In this document: positions 8,650-17,847 of the stretch, in pieces
Layout of the letters: every line of letters starts with the position of its first letter
How positions within the stretch are numbered: position 1 is the first letter of the stretch
Assembly (NCBI GenBank): GCA_021204825.1
Contig: JAJPYR010000053.1
Span: 1 to 59,964 of the forward strand
Direction: 5' to 3'
Source of the DNA: Clostridia bacterium
Lineage (GTDB): Bacteria > Bacillota > Clostridia > Christensenellales > Borkfalkiaceae
Length of the DNA: 59,964 nt
Notes under the pieces: model-generated
What the model was told of the DNA's origin: nothing
Database searches by the model: none
Seen by the model: only the letters and a program-made list of their open reading frames with translations
Program-made: the position numbers and the translations under genes

Positions 8650-8788
8650 CTCTTCCGTCCCTGTTCTGTGTGTTTCCTGTATCTCCCGGCCCCTGCATGA
8701 GCCGGTTATGTTTTGTCCTGCGGCCTCTTCATGTATATGGCCTCTTGTCTGCACGCAACTGCCCGAAGGGCATATGCGCCGGTGTGTT

Positions 8789-9487
8789 TTAGTCCGGTGT
8801 GCCTACGGAGATGAAGTCATCCCCGTCTGACTTGCCTGCGGGTGCAGGCGCATAGGAGCCGCCTGCTTCTGCCTTGAATGCGGGCTCTGCCGGAGCGGGC
8901 TCTGCGGCGCTCTGGTATCTTGCAGAGAGGTCTGAGTTGCCGCTTATGTACTTGAGGAAAGAGGCTTCATCATCCTCTTCCGCAGGGGCGTCCTTGGACC
9001 TTTTCCCCTTCTTTTTGCCGTCTGAGAAGATGTCATCCATGCCGGCCATCATGCGGTCCATCTGAGAGTCAAAGCTGGAGACATATGAGCCGAACTTTTT
9101 CATGTTGCGCATGGTCCTGGAGGTTATGTCCTCTGTGTTCCCCAGTGTTCCGAAGACCGCTCCGAAGCTCTTGTTCATCTTCTCCAGAGACTCCAGCGTT
9201 GCCGCCATGGCGCGCTGGTCCTCCAGCATCTCCGCGTACTCCTTGCTGACCTTGGAGAGCTTGTCCATGAACATGTACATCTTTGCGTGCCTCTCCGCAC
9301 GCTTGTAATCCTTCTTCTGCACGCATGCCAGCATCTCGGCATAGTGCTTCTCCTTCTGCCTGTCCGCCTCGTTCATGGCCTCCGTGGCGCTGGTCTCCAT
9401 CTCCTTGAGAGCAACCTTCTTCTTGCGCTCCTCCAAGGCCTTGTCCATTTCATTTCCATTCTGCGGTTTTAATCTCAGTCCTGCCAT
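8789..9487 (-). CDS. Small helical protein A, ESCRT-III-like (paralogue of protein B)
   Basis: This 232-residue protein is a clear paralogue of the next gene. Shared blocks are KHYAEMLACVQKKDYKRAER (residues 46-65), KMYMFMDKLSKVSKEYAEML (68-87), the methionine-rich SFDSQMDRMMAGMDDIFSD, DDEASFLKYI, and a closing DDFISVGTPD. The amphipathic, charge-patterned helices followed by an acidic linker and short terminal motif resemble ESCRT-III/Snf7 or PspA-type filament formers, whose tail motif binds the partner ATPase. No membrane segment or signal peptide is present, so it should be cytosolic or peripheral. The start is backed by GGGAGG eight bases upstream. If it is not ESCRT-III-like it is a generic coiled-coil adaptor; a structure prediction would decide. 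Confidence 0.78.
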   Translation of the reverse strand: MAGLRLKPQNGNEMDKALEERKKKVALKEMETSATEAMNEADRQKEKHYAEMLACVQKKDYKRAERHAKMYMFMDKLSKVSKEYAEMLEDQRAMAATLESLEKMNKSFGAVFGTLGNTEDITSRTMRNMKKFGSYVSSFDSQMDRMMAGMDDIFSDGKKKGKRSKDAPAEEDDEASFLKYISGNSDLSARYQSAAEPAPAEPAFKAEAGGSYAPAPAGKSDGDDFISVGTPD

Positions 9488-9627
9488 CTTTCCGGCCTCC
9501 CTGTATGAAGGTAGTGTCCATAAGTCATTATATCTGCGCTCTGAGGCCCTGCATGGGCGCCCGGAGCGGTGTGTTGTCTGTCTGCGGCATTTTGTGTGCG
9601 GTTATATTGTGTGCGGCAGCTTGCGGG

Positions 9628-12600
9628 TCACTGAGTCTTCTTTGCGGCAGCCTTGCGGAGTGCACGCTTGCGGGGAGCTCCTGCGGGATTTGCGGAGGCA
9701 GCTTTTGGAGCTGCGGGCTTCAGCGCGGATGTATCCTTTGCGCAGGCGTCCCGGACACGGAGGATTAAGTTGTCCCTCTCCGTGCGGTAATTCTTGAGCC
9801 AGCGGATTGCGTACACCCTGTACATGTTGTTCCAGCCGTGGCTTTCCATGATGGCGTCACAGGTGCGTGTGTACTCCCTGAGGGCAAAGCCCTGGGATGC
9901 CCTGTCTGTCTCGCACATGATGCCTAAGATTACCTGGGTGCGGTCCTCTGAAAGGATTGAGACGGGCACCCTGTAAGACCTCGGGCTTGCGCCGAAGCTG
10001 TATACAACCCTGTCCTTGCCCACAAGCTGCTCACAGATGGCACCTATAGATGCCACAAAGTCCGTGTTGAGCTCTGTGTCCGATACGAACTGGGCCGAGG
10101 AAGCTTCCTCAAACTGGCGAAGATAATCTGCAACATATGCAAGGCTCCTGGAGCCGGAGCGGTCTATGTCCGCAGCCTTTACGGAGTGCACGAACTTGAG
10201 GTTGTCCTTGGCGCGCGTTACGGCCACGTTGAACTTGTAGAGGGCCACGGGCAGCTGGTTCATGTGGCCCCAGCTTGTGGATACCTCGCCGTCCGGATTG
10301 CGGCCGTATGTGAGAGAGAGGATCATCTCGCACATCTCGTCTCCCTGTATCTCGTCCACAGGGGTTACGGAAAATACCCTGTTGTCCCCGTACATGGCAA
10401 CCTTTTTGAGCTCCCTGTCCTTCATCATCATGTCCAGTATCATGCCCTTCTGGCGTACGCCGAACACAATGACTCCAAGCGAGTGCTCTGAATTGTATTT
10501 CTCTATGTCCTTGTCCGTCCTTTCCGGGAGCGGCCACTTTCTGAAGTGCGCGCGTATGAGCTCTAAAACCTTGGTTGCCTCTGTCTCATTCTGCCCTTCG
10601 CCGCCGGCAATTACAGGCACTTCATCCGACATGCAGTAATTCCACAGTCCGAAGTTCTCTTCACGGGCCTTAGGGGACGGGAAGGTTACAAGCTTTCCGC
10701 CGTACAGGTTGGGGTTCTCGTTGGAGTACTTTATAAGGCTCTCATGGTTGGAGCGGTAATGAGTCTTCAGACTGTACGTGCGGATTTTGTTGTCATATGC
10801 GTTTAATATGAAGTCTATAATGCTGTCACAGGAGATGGCGGAATCGTCATCCTCCTGCACTTCCGGCGACTTTGTCTGGAAGTAGGAGACAGCGGGCATC
10901 TGCTTGGGGTCTCCGGCAATGACCACCTGCTTCCTTGTGCGCATGATGCTCGTGAGCGCATCCTCTTCCGGTATCTGGGAGGCCTCGTCAAAGATGACGG
11001 CATCAAAGTCATAGAGGCCATAGGGCAGAAGCTTTGAGACGGAATAGACGCTCATCATGATGCAGGGCGCCAGCTGGACTATGGAGTCATGGCGGTACTT
11101 GAGGATCTTGCGCACGGAGTAGTTCTTGTCCTGCGTCTGGGTCTCAAGGTAGCTGTGCAGCGTGGTGTTGTGCGAGATGCCTGCCGCAAGCTGCATGTCC
11201 ACGAGCCTCCTGTTGTACTCATGCATTCCGCTGTCCGTCTCGGAGTAGGTCTGTATCATGTCCTCCAGGGCATTGCCCTGCGAGAGCTTTGCAACCATGC
11301 GGCCCTGGTTTGTAAGGTACTCATAGTATGCCCAAAGAACTGAGATGCGGTATCCTGCGCCTATGCGGTCTATGGGGAAGTCCTTGCGGCTGCGCTTCAT
11401 GTAGTCCGTATAGAAGCTGCCTTCCGTCTTCCCTTCTATCTCCTTCGTGATGTTCCTGTACGCCACGTATTCCTCTACGTGGTCCGTGTCCTTTATCTCG
11501 TTGAGCCACTCCACGCAGGCGTCATATGTGAGCGCATCCGCCCTGCGGTCTGTCATGGAATCCCCGGGAGCGAACCATACGGGCTCCCCGTAGAACTTTG
11601 AGTATATGGACAGAACCTTCTCTGCCTTGAGCCCGAAGCCTGCGTCCGCAAGCTCCCCTGTAATCTTATTGAAAAGCTCCCTCTGCCCCTTGGCGTCCTT
11701 CCCGGCGCCAAGAACAGTGAGCACGTCCGCGAGGATGTTGAGAATGCCCAGGACCTCATCCCAGGGGGTCCGGCATCCGTTGTACAGAGAGGGCAGTATG
11801 GCGCGGATGGCCTTGTCTGCATCCAGGCGCTTTGTCTCTGCCGAAACGATGTCATAATCATCCGGGAGAGTTAAAAACTCTGCAACCGTTATGTCCTTGC
11901 TGATGGAAAAGGCCTGCACTGCCTCGCCAATGCTCTTCAAATCCTGCAGCCTGTCCTGCACGAACCGGCGGAAGCCGTTCTTTGCGCCGCCCAAAAGGTT
12001 CTGCACTGCGAAGTCCTCGCGCTCCTTTAAGAAGTGCTTGAGGAAGTCATTGAACGATGTGAGGGTGTGCACAGTGAGGTCCTCGCCGTCCAGGCCGTAA
12101 TCCGCGAGCGTGGTGCGAATGAGCTTTTCCGTATTATCTATCTTTTTGAGTGTGTCCAGCTTGTTAATGAGGTCAAAGACGTACGTTATGGTGAAGTCCA
12201 CGGACGTGTCCGAGCATCTCTTCATGAGCTCCTTCACGGCGCCCTTGAAGCCTGCCGGCGCCTTGTGGCGCTCCACGTTCTTTCTCCACTTGGTACGGAG
12301 CTTCGTGAGGAGTTTGGAGTAATCATAATCGAAGATGGAGTCGTCATACCGTGCCCCTATCTCCTTTTCCAGCTTCTCGGCCTTGAGGTCATTCTCCGTT
12401 ATGGTGTCTATCCTTTCCACGAGCTCATGCAGCTCTTTCAGGGACAGCTTGTCTATCCTTCCGCTCTCCTTTCCCGTAATATGGTCCAGGGTGTCTGACA
12501 CCACGCGCACCCTGTCCAGCTCCCCGTTTATCTCGGAGAGCCGCCACTGCGCAAAGTCCCCGGCGTTAACGAGCTTTGCGCGCATCTTTTTAGTGTCCAC

Positions 12601-14535
12601 GGAGGGCAGGTCATCCGCCACGGCAAAGTACCTTTCCGCAGCCCCCGCATAATTTCTGGAGCGCTCCTTCTCCGCCTTTATGACCTTTATCTGCTGTCTG
12701 AAATTGCCGTTGAACAGGGCATCCAGGTCCGGCGCAAGCCTCGTGTCCGCCACAGCCTGCACGGAGGATATGGGCAGGGCCTTGAGGTCTGTTATAATGC
12801 GCTGCATCTGGTCCCCGCCAAGCACTGCAAGGCAGTCATATGCGTGGGTTAAAATGTCCAGGGCGTCCGTCATGGAGCTTACAAAGCCGTTGAGCCTTGA
12901 CTGGTCCGAGCCCGTGAACTCCGTCTTCCTTAAGCCGTACCACACATCCCTCTGGAGCGTCCCGCACCTGGAAAGAATGGATATGAGGAGCTTCTGCACT
13001 CTGTCCAGCTTCTCCGCCTTCGTGTCCAGCTCCTCGCGTGTGAGCACCTTAAGCTGCGCCTCAGGGACTGCGAGGCGTATGTAATTGCCCTGGTATCCGA
13101 GCGCAAGGATCCTGCCCGCTATGTCATAGATGGACATCTTAAGGGAGTTGTTCTTGTCCCAGAGCTCTTTGTTGTACCCGTCCAAATTCTGCCTGGCGAG
13201 ATTGAACTGTCTTATGCTGTCCTGGTAATTGAGGTTGTTTATGCGTGCAGGCGCCGTGTTGTACGAAGCCTGGAGCTTGCCGTATGTGTCGCTTACGTTG
13301 TTCTTCTGGGTCTCGTCATCCCCGGTTATAAGCAGGCAGTGCTTGTCTATGTTGACCCCGGGCATAAGCTGAAGCTTCTTCACAACAGTATTGAGAGCGG
13401 ACATCTTGCCGGAGACGAACAGCACCCTCTTTCTGGCCATGATGGCCTCCGCTATCATGTTGATTATGGTCTGCGTCTTTCCGGTTCCCGGAGGGCCCTC
13501 TAAGACAAAGCTCTCCCCGCGCTTGAAGCGCTCTATGACCTCATGCTGTGAGGAGTCACTGTCCAGAAGCTCAAATGAGGTCTTCTGGTCCATGCGGTTC
13601 AAAAGCTCTTCCGCAGGGGTCTCATCTATCTTCGCAATCTCTGCTGCATCTTTGCCCGCAAGCTTTATGTCCTCGCCGAACATGGCCCTAATTATGGGGT
13701 TCTTTACGATGTCATCCTCGTTCTTGAGCACATCCCTGTACATGCAGATGCGGCTGTAATCAAAGGCATCCAGCCCCACGAACTCCTGGTCCAGCTCAAA
13801 GGGAAGGTCATCCGGCATGGAGTCGCACATCTTCTGGAACTGCTCATAATATGCATGAAGGTCAAAGGAGTCAAACTCCTTTCCGTCCTTTGAAAAGTCT
13901 ATGCTCTGCCCTTCCTCCGGCAGCGGGAAGTTCTTGTATCCTTCCTCCGCATAACGCTTTATAAGCACGGGGTTAACGGTGGCCTCGTTTGAGTCCGCGG
14001 GCACAGGGTTGAGCCAGTAGCTCGTGCCTATCCTTGTGACCTTCACAGGCACGAATATGAGGGGCGTGGTTATCTTTACATAGTCCACCGTCTGCTCCCC
14101 GAGCTGCTTTGTGACTATCTCTCCGTAATCCGAGTCCGTGGGGGACGTGCTTTTCACGTACCACGTGAGCTTGCCGAACACAAGGCACACGGGGTTCTCG
14201 CCGCGCTGCACGATAGTGGAGCTGCCCTTGTCTATGACCTTGTCCAGGCACTCCAGGGCATGCGATCCGTTTGCCTCCCACTCTATCCTTGAACCCTTCT
14301 TCACATAGAATGAAGCGCTTGAGAAGGGATACTCCGCCGCACCCCCTCTGTCCGCGGCAATGTTCCAGAAGGAGTCCACATTGTACTTCTCATTGGCAAG
14401 CAGGCGTATGGTGTCCGTAGCCTTCCCTTTCCTCTCCGGATTCATGTTGAGAAGGTTGTTGTGCTTTATGGAGGAATTGAGATACTTGTCCCTCCACCTG
14501 GTCACCTGTTTTCTTACTTTATCATCTATATCCAT
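9628..14535 (-). CDS. DUF4011-type superfamily 1 helicase with C-terminal Vsr/MTES-like nuclease remnant
   Basis: The 1635-residue protein has an N-terminal DUF4011-like region (WRDKYLNSSIKHNNLLNM), Walker A GPPGTGKT (about 347-354), a ~700-residue helical insertion, then Walker B FDEASQIPEEDA (near 1182), the motif around IAGDPKQMPAVSY, HYRSNHESLI, and motif VI NVAVTRAKDN (near 1437). This is the Upf1-like SF1 layout. Residues ~1530-1590 resemble the endonuclease domain often fused to these helicases, but the usual acidic centre reads GIMCETD, so activity is doubtful. The tail is basic (lysine/alanine/arginine). Homologues occur in antiviral loci. The start at 14535 is chosen for AAGGAG seven bases upstream; an in-frame ATG 27 bp earlier lacks this. 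A conserved palindrome lies at 14594-14613. Confidence 0.85.
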   Translation of the reverse strand: MDIDDKVRKQVTRWRDKYLNSSIKHNNLLNMNPERKGKATDTIRLLANEKYNVDSFWNIAADRGGAAEYPFSSASFYVKKGSRIEWEANGSHALECLDKVIDKGSSTIVQRGENPVCLVFGKLTWYVKSTSPTDSDYGEIVTKQLGEQTVDYVKITTPLIFVPVKVTRIGTSYWLNPVPADSNEATVNPVLIKRYAEEGYKNFPLPEEGQSIDFSKDGKEFDSFDLHAYYEQFQKMCDSMPDDLPFELDQEFVGLDAFDYSRICMYRDVLKNEDDIVKNPIIRAMFGEDIKLAGKDAAEIAKIDETPAEELLNRMDQKTSFELLDSDSSQHEVIERFKRGESFVLEGPPGTGKTQTIINMIAEAIMARKRVLFVSGKMSALNTVVKKLQLMPGVNIDKHCLLITGDDETQKNNVSDTYGKLQASYNTAPARINNLNYQDSIRQFNLARQNLDGYNKELWDKNNSLKMSIYDIAGRILALGYQGNYIRLAVPEAQLKVLTREELDTKAEKLDRVQKLLISILSRCGTLQRDVWYGLRKTEFTGSDQSRLNGFVSSMTDALDILTHAYDCLAVLGGDQMQRIITDLKALPISSVQAVADTRLAPDLDALFNGNFRQQIKVIKAEKERSRNYAGAAERYFAVADDLPSVDTKKMRAKLVNAGDFAQWRLSEINGELDRVRVVSDTLDHITGKESGRIDKLSLKELHELVERIDTITENDLKAEKLEKEIGARYDDSIFDYDYSKLLTKLRTKWRKNVERHKAPAGFKGAVKELMKRCSDTSVDFTITYVFDLINKLDTLKKIDNTEKLIRTTLADYGLDGEDLTVHTLTSFNDFLKHFLKEREDFAVQNLLGGAKNGFRRFVQDRLQDLKSIGEAVQAFSISKDITVAEFLTLPDDYDIVSAETKRLDADKAIRAILPSLYNGCRTPWDEVLGILNILADVLTVLGAGKDAKGQRELFNKITGELADAGFGLKAEKVLSIYSKFYGEPVWFAPGDSMTDRRADALTYDACVEWLNEIKDTDHVEEYVAYRNITKEIEGKTEGSFYTDYMKRSRKDFPIDRIGAGYRISVLWAYYEYLTNQGRMVAKLSQGNALEDMIQTYSETDSGMHEYNRRLVDMQLAAGISHNTTLHSYLETQTQDKNYSVRKILKYRHDSIVQLAPCIMMSVYSVSKLLPYGLYDFDAVIFDEASQIPEEDALTSIMRTRKQVVIAGDPKQMPAVSYFQTKSPEVQEDDDSAISCDSIIDFILNAYDNKIRTYSLKTHYRSNHESLIKYSNENPNLYGGKLVTFPSPKAREENFGLWNYCMSDEVPVIAGGEGQNETEATKVLELIRAHFRKWPLPERTDKDIEKYNSEHSLGVIVFGVRQKGMILDMMMKDRELKKVAMYGDNRVFSVTPVDEIQGDEMCEMILSLTYGRNPDGEVSTSWGHMNQLPVALYKFNVAVTRAKDNLKFVHSVKAADIDRSGSRSLAYVADYLRQFEEASSAQFVSDTELNTDFVASIGAICEQLVGKDRVVYSFGASPRSYRVPVSILSEDRTQVILGIMCETDRASQGFALREYTRTCDAIMESHGWNNMYRVYAIRWLKNYRTERDNLILRVRDACAKDTSALKPAAPKAASANPAGAPRKRALRKAAAKKTQ

Positions 14536-14593
14536 ACAAAGCTCCTTCCGGCTGTCTGGCATATTTTCTTCAAGGGCGCATATGCACTGCGCT

Positions 14594-14613
14594 TTTGTGC
14601 ATTCTGCACAAAC
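14594..14613. promoter_or_regulatory. Palindromic operator candidate (copy 1)
   Basis: TTTGTGC-ATTCT-GCACAAA plus a trailing C lies 59 bp upstream of the helicase start codon. Nineteen of its 20 bases match the site at 36571-36590 upstream of the Hsp70-like gene. Shared dyads in two intergenic positions suggest a common repressor or activator; none is identified. Confidence 0.55.
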
Positions 14614-14660
14614 AACTGACTGTCTCCCGCAAGCAGCGTGCGGCAGGCTGTGTCTTAGGC

Positions 14661-15725
14661 CTAGCCGTTTACTTTCAGCGCACAGGTCCCTTCATCTGAG
14701 GGCGGGATATAGTCATACAGATGCTTGTCTATGTCCCTGCTGGTAAGTTTAAGGTGTCTATTGGTTCTCAATGCTTCAACATAAGTAATATTGAACATAT
14801 AGGTGTACGTGCCAGGACCATTAGGATCATCAATGTTATAAGCATCAATAATCCGATTATATTTTTTGTTACAATCTCCAAATTGTCTGTCTCTCAGCAA
14901 TACTTCTGCCCAATAAGATTCAAATGACCTGTTTGCGAAATATTCAGCGGCTATATAACTATAACCTTTTTCATCGGTGCGGAAAGATCCATCAGGGGCA
15001 ACCAGACTGTAACCATTATGGACATAATGTTTCAAAATCATCTTGTCTGTCAGCTGAACAGTCTTGTCCCTGACAACCACACATCCAAGATCGTATACAA
15101 TGCACCGGCCTTCTTTCTGTTCCTTCGGCATGTTACAGAAGTAGTCCTTGATGAATTTCTCTTTTTCCTGGTATTCATCACGGTTCTCAACATCATCCAT
15201 CTTCAGGCATGTAACAATATCAGTATGGGAGTTGTCAGACCGTATGTCATCATTCTTATATATGTCAAACAAAACAGATGCGTCATGTGGGAAATCAGTT
15301 TTGGTAATCACAAAGTATATATCACAACTGGGATAAAGAGCCGAACCATCCGGAGATTCATATGTCCCGCCGAACTCGAGCCAGTTATACCTGCTTGTAT
15401 ATACTTTTGCAGGCGTAAAGCAACTGCATATTGCATTACGTATACTTTCTATATTCACTATATACAGCCTGTTCAGCAAGTTATTCTTGTCCCCGTCCTC
15501 GTGATGGGAAATCGTGAATCTTTCATTGTACATGGCATCTACAAGTTTATCAGGCTTCATTATATATGAGATTTTTCTTAAAGAATTCAGCAATTCCGTT
15601 TTTTTGTCCTCTGCCAATTTAAACTCCCAGACTTCACATCTTTCCATGTCCGCTTTTGAACAGGATAAATAACAAGCATACCACAGAGAATTACGTAAAT
15701 TATCTGACAGCATATTGGTTGTCAT
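14661..15725 (-). CDS. Unknown 354-aa protein in an AT-rich insertion
   Basis: I do not recognise this protein. It is soluble, with no signal peptide or membrane helix, mixed alpha/beta, and rich in tyrosine, asparagine, aspartate and isoleucine. Codon and base use (frequent ATA, AAT, TTA, TAT) is clearly AT-richer than in the GC-rich genes on both sides, a sign of separate acquisition. It starts 9 bp after the stop codon of a 26-residue ORF and its own ribosome binding site is weak, so translation may depend on that ORF. It sits inside the 30-kb cluster, where it could be a variable cargo or specificity component; that is inference. Confidence 0.65.
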   Translation of the reverse strand: MTTNMLSDNLRNSLWYACYLSCSKADMERCEVWEFKLAEDKKTELLNSLRKISYIMKPDKLVDAMYNERFTISHHEDGDKNNLLNRLYIVNIESIRNAICSCFTPAKVYTSRYNWLEFGGTYESPDGSALYPSCDIYFVITKTDFPHDASVLFDIYKNDDIRSDNSHTDIVTCLKMDDVENRDEYQEKEKFIKDYFCNMPKEQKEGRCIVYDLGCVVVRDKTVQLTDKMILKHYVHNGYSLVAPDGSFRTDEKGYSYIAAEYFANRSFESYWAEVLLRDRQFGDCNKKYNRIIDAYNIDDPNGPGTYTYMFNITYVEALRTNRHLKLTSRDIDKHLYDYIPPSDEGTCALKVNG

Positions 15726-15734
15726 TTGAAAATC

Positions 15735-15815
15735 CTAGCCGTACATCAATTCAGGACTAGCTACAGGATAGTGTTTGTCAGAAGGTGAAACTGTTACATA
15801 TATAGACCTTGCCAT
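15735..15815 (-). CDS. Possible 26-residue leader peptide
   Basis: ATG at 15815 is preceded by AGGAAGG with suitable spacing and opens a 26-codon frame (begins MARSIYVTVSPSDKHY, ends in TAG at 15735-15737). The stop is nine bases before the ATG of the 354-aa gene, a spacing that would allow translational coupling. No homologue is recognised, and so short a frame could arise by chance. Confidence 0.4.
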   Translation of the reverse strand: MARSIYVTVSPSDKHYPVASPELMYG

Positions 15816-16002
15816 AATTGCTGCCTTCCTCTGCCCTTCCGCGCCTGCATGCGCATGCGAAGAGCATAATGTAATGCTGTAATGTGTACTTTACGTGAAA
15901 TCTATCTAAAAACTCTGTGCAATTTGGGACACGGGAAAATTTGGGCTGTATAATGCGTCTCTTAGGGCCGCAGTGAAAGCCGGGACGGACCGGCCGAGGG
16001 CC

Positions 16003-17841
16003 TTAGCTCATTCTGGCCAGCTGGGCGTCCTCGCTCTCCGCCCAGGCCTCGTCTGCAAAGACGCGGGCGTCCGCCTCAAACACCTGCACGTGGTATCCGT
16101 CATATGACTTGGAGGATTCTATGTATCCGCGCGTGGTGTTGTCCTCCCACGCTTCCTTTATGCGGAACTCCGAGATGCCGAAGTTGTACTTGTAATACTC
16201 CAGCGTGCTGAGCTCATTGTCGCAGTTCACGCCCTGCCTGTGCTCCACCTTTCTGAGGGCCTTGACGGCCTCGTTCTGCACCGCATGGAAGAGCTCGTGC
16301 AGAAGGGTGTTGCATCCGTCTGCGGCAAGCTCCGGATTCTTTGCGAACTTCCTGTTGAAGCGCACTGTCTGTCCGCCGTCACAGCACTCCCCGTTCATGT
16401 TGGAGTTTTCCGGGATGTCAAACACGAAGTTTCCTGTGGGGACCTTCAAAAGCTGTGTAAGGGCCGCATAGCCCAAGGTCCAGCGGGCCTTCATCTCATC
16501 CTCGTTGTCCTTGGTCATGTTCACGAGGTTCATGGCATCCCCGTTTGTGAGCGCATAGCGGAGCACCAGGCCGCATTTCTGCATGACGGATATGGGGTTG
16601 CCCTCGTAGTCCTCCTGCGCGTCCAGGACGTACTGCACGCTTGCACGGATGGCTGAGATGTCATCTATGCAGTCATAGTCATACGGCGTAACCGGTATGG
16701 TGTATTTTACGGGCGCAAGCACGCCTGCAGGATGAAGGGTCTTCTTGCGGGCCGGCTTCTTGTAATCCCAGTCCGCGTCTATTATGGCGCTTGCGGCGCT
16801 GTCCCCTGCCTTGCCAAGGAATGAGTTGAGCATTCTCTTGCGCTTCAGCGAAACGGGGTTTGCCTTCTCCCTGAAGGCATCCGGCGAGGCAGACTGCTTG
16901 AGAAGGTCTGTAAGGGTTCCGCATGCAAGCGGCAGGCAGTTAGCCTTAATGTAGTCCTCCATATCCTTCGTATCCGCAGCAGCAGGGCCGTCTGAGGTCT
17001 CATCTGCGGATGTGTCCGCAGGGGCAAGGTGCAGGGCGGAAAGGACAGTTTGGGTTACGTTTGCGTATGTGGGCAGCGGAAGGTATACGAACGTGAGGGC
17101 CTTTACGGAGAAGTCATCCTCGAGGATGTTGCTCTTCACCGCAGGGGCGTCAAAGAGGGACACGTACAGGTCGTTGAAGTAATAGGACGGGTCTGTGGAA
17201 AGGAGGATCTGCGTGCAGCTCTTGGCCTTGAGGCGCATCTGGCGCAGCATCCGGGCAAAGTCCTTGGCCTCTGCGTCATGGTCCGCAAGGGCCTCGAGGC
17301 CCTTGTATGCAATGACATCCTTCTGCGTGCCGGCCGAGTAGTATGCCTGCAGGAGCTGCAGGACCTTGGAAAAGGAGCCGGACTTTACGAAGGGCTCTAT
17401 GTCCACGAAGCGGAAGTCCATCCCGCAGTTTTTGGCAAAGTTTTTGGTCTCATAGACGAGCTCATCCGCAAACGGCCCGCAGAGTATCATGGCGTTGTCC
17501 CGGTACATGCGCCCCACGCCTGTGTCTATGACATATGACACAGAAAGGACAGGGCGGTCTATGTCCTTTGAAAGCGTCACGGGGCACAAAGCATCCAGGT
17601 CCTTTTTGGAGACTGTCTGAGGACGGTCGGACAAGCCGCTTTCAACGGTTATGGTCTTCTTCTTTCTGAGGCTTATAAGGAGCTCTCCCACGGCTGCCTT
17701 CTGGGAGCCTGCGGGAAGGGCCTTGTAATAGTTGGCAACACAGCCCAATGCGTGGTCTATGGAGGCTAAGGTGTATCCGTCTTCACGGCACCGCTTTGTC
17801 GCCGCCATGACCTCATAATAGAGCAGTTTGAGATCATCCAT
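16003..17841 (-). CDS. Zinc-metallopeptidase-like protein (HELFH), C-terminal
   Basis: The last ~130 residues carry a zinc-protease signature: HELFH at residues 515-519 inside CNTLLHELFHAVQNEA, and a plausible third zinc ligand, the glutamate of FEADARVFADEAW near residue 589, as in ImmA-like and related gluzincins. The first ~470 residues are of unknown fold. No signal peptide or transmembrane segment is present, so it should act in the cytosol. In conflict systems such proteases activate or destroy a partner protein; the substrate here is unknown. The start follows GGGGAGTAACAGGAG, which overlaps the 3' end of the coiled-coil gene six bases upstream, so the two are tightly coupled. Confidence 0.75.
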   Translation of the reverse strand: MDDLKLLYYEVMAATKRCREDGYTLASIDHALGCVANYYKALPAGSQKAAVGELLISLRKKKTITVESGLSDRPQTVSKKDLDALCPVTLSKDIDRPVLSVSYVIDTGVGRMYRDNAMILCGPFADELVYETKNFAKNCGMDFRFVDIEPFVKSGSFSKVLQLLQAYYSAGTQKDVIAYKGLEALADHDAEAKDFARMLRQMRLKAKSCTQILLSTDPSYYFNDLYVSLFDAPAVKSNILEDDFSVKALTFVYLPLPTYANVTQTVLSALHLAPADTSADETSDGPAAADTKDMEDYIKANCLPLACGTLTDLLKQSASPDAFREKANPVSLKRKRMLNSFLGKAGDSAASAIIDADWDYKKPARKKTLHPAGVLAPVKYTIPVTPYDYDCIDDISAIRASVQYVLDAQEDYEGNPISVMQKCGLVLRYALTNGDAMNLVNMTKDNEDEMKARWTLGYAALTQLLKVPTGNFVFDIPENSNMNGECCDGGQTVRFNRKFAKNPELAADGCNTLLHELFHAVQNEAVKALRKVEHRQGVNCDNELSTLEYYKYNFGISEFRIKEAWEDNTTRGYIESSKSYDGYHVQVFEADARVFADEAWAESEDAQLARMS

Positions 17842-17847
17842 CTCCTG

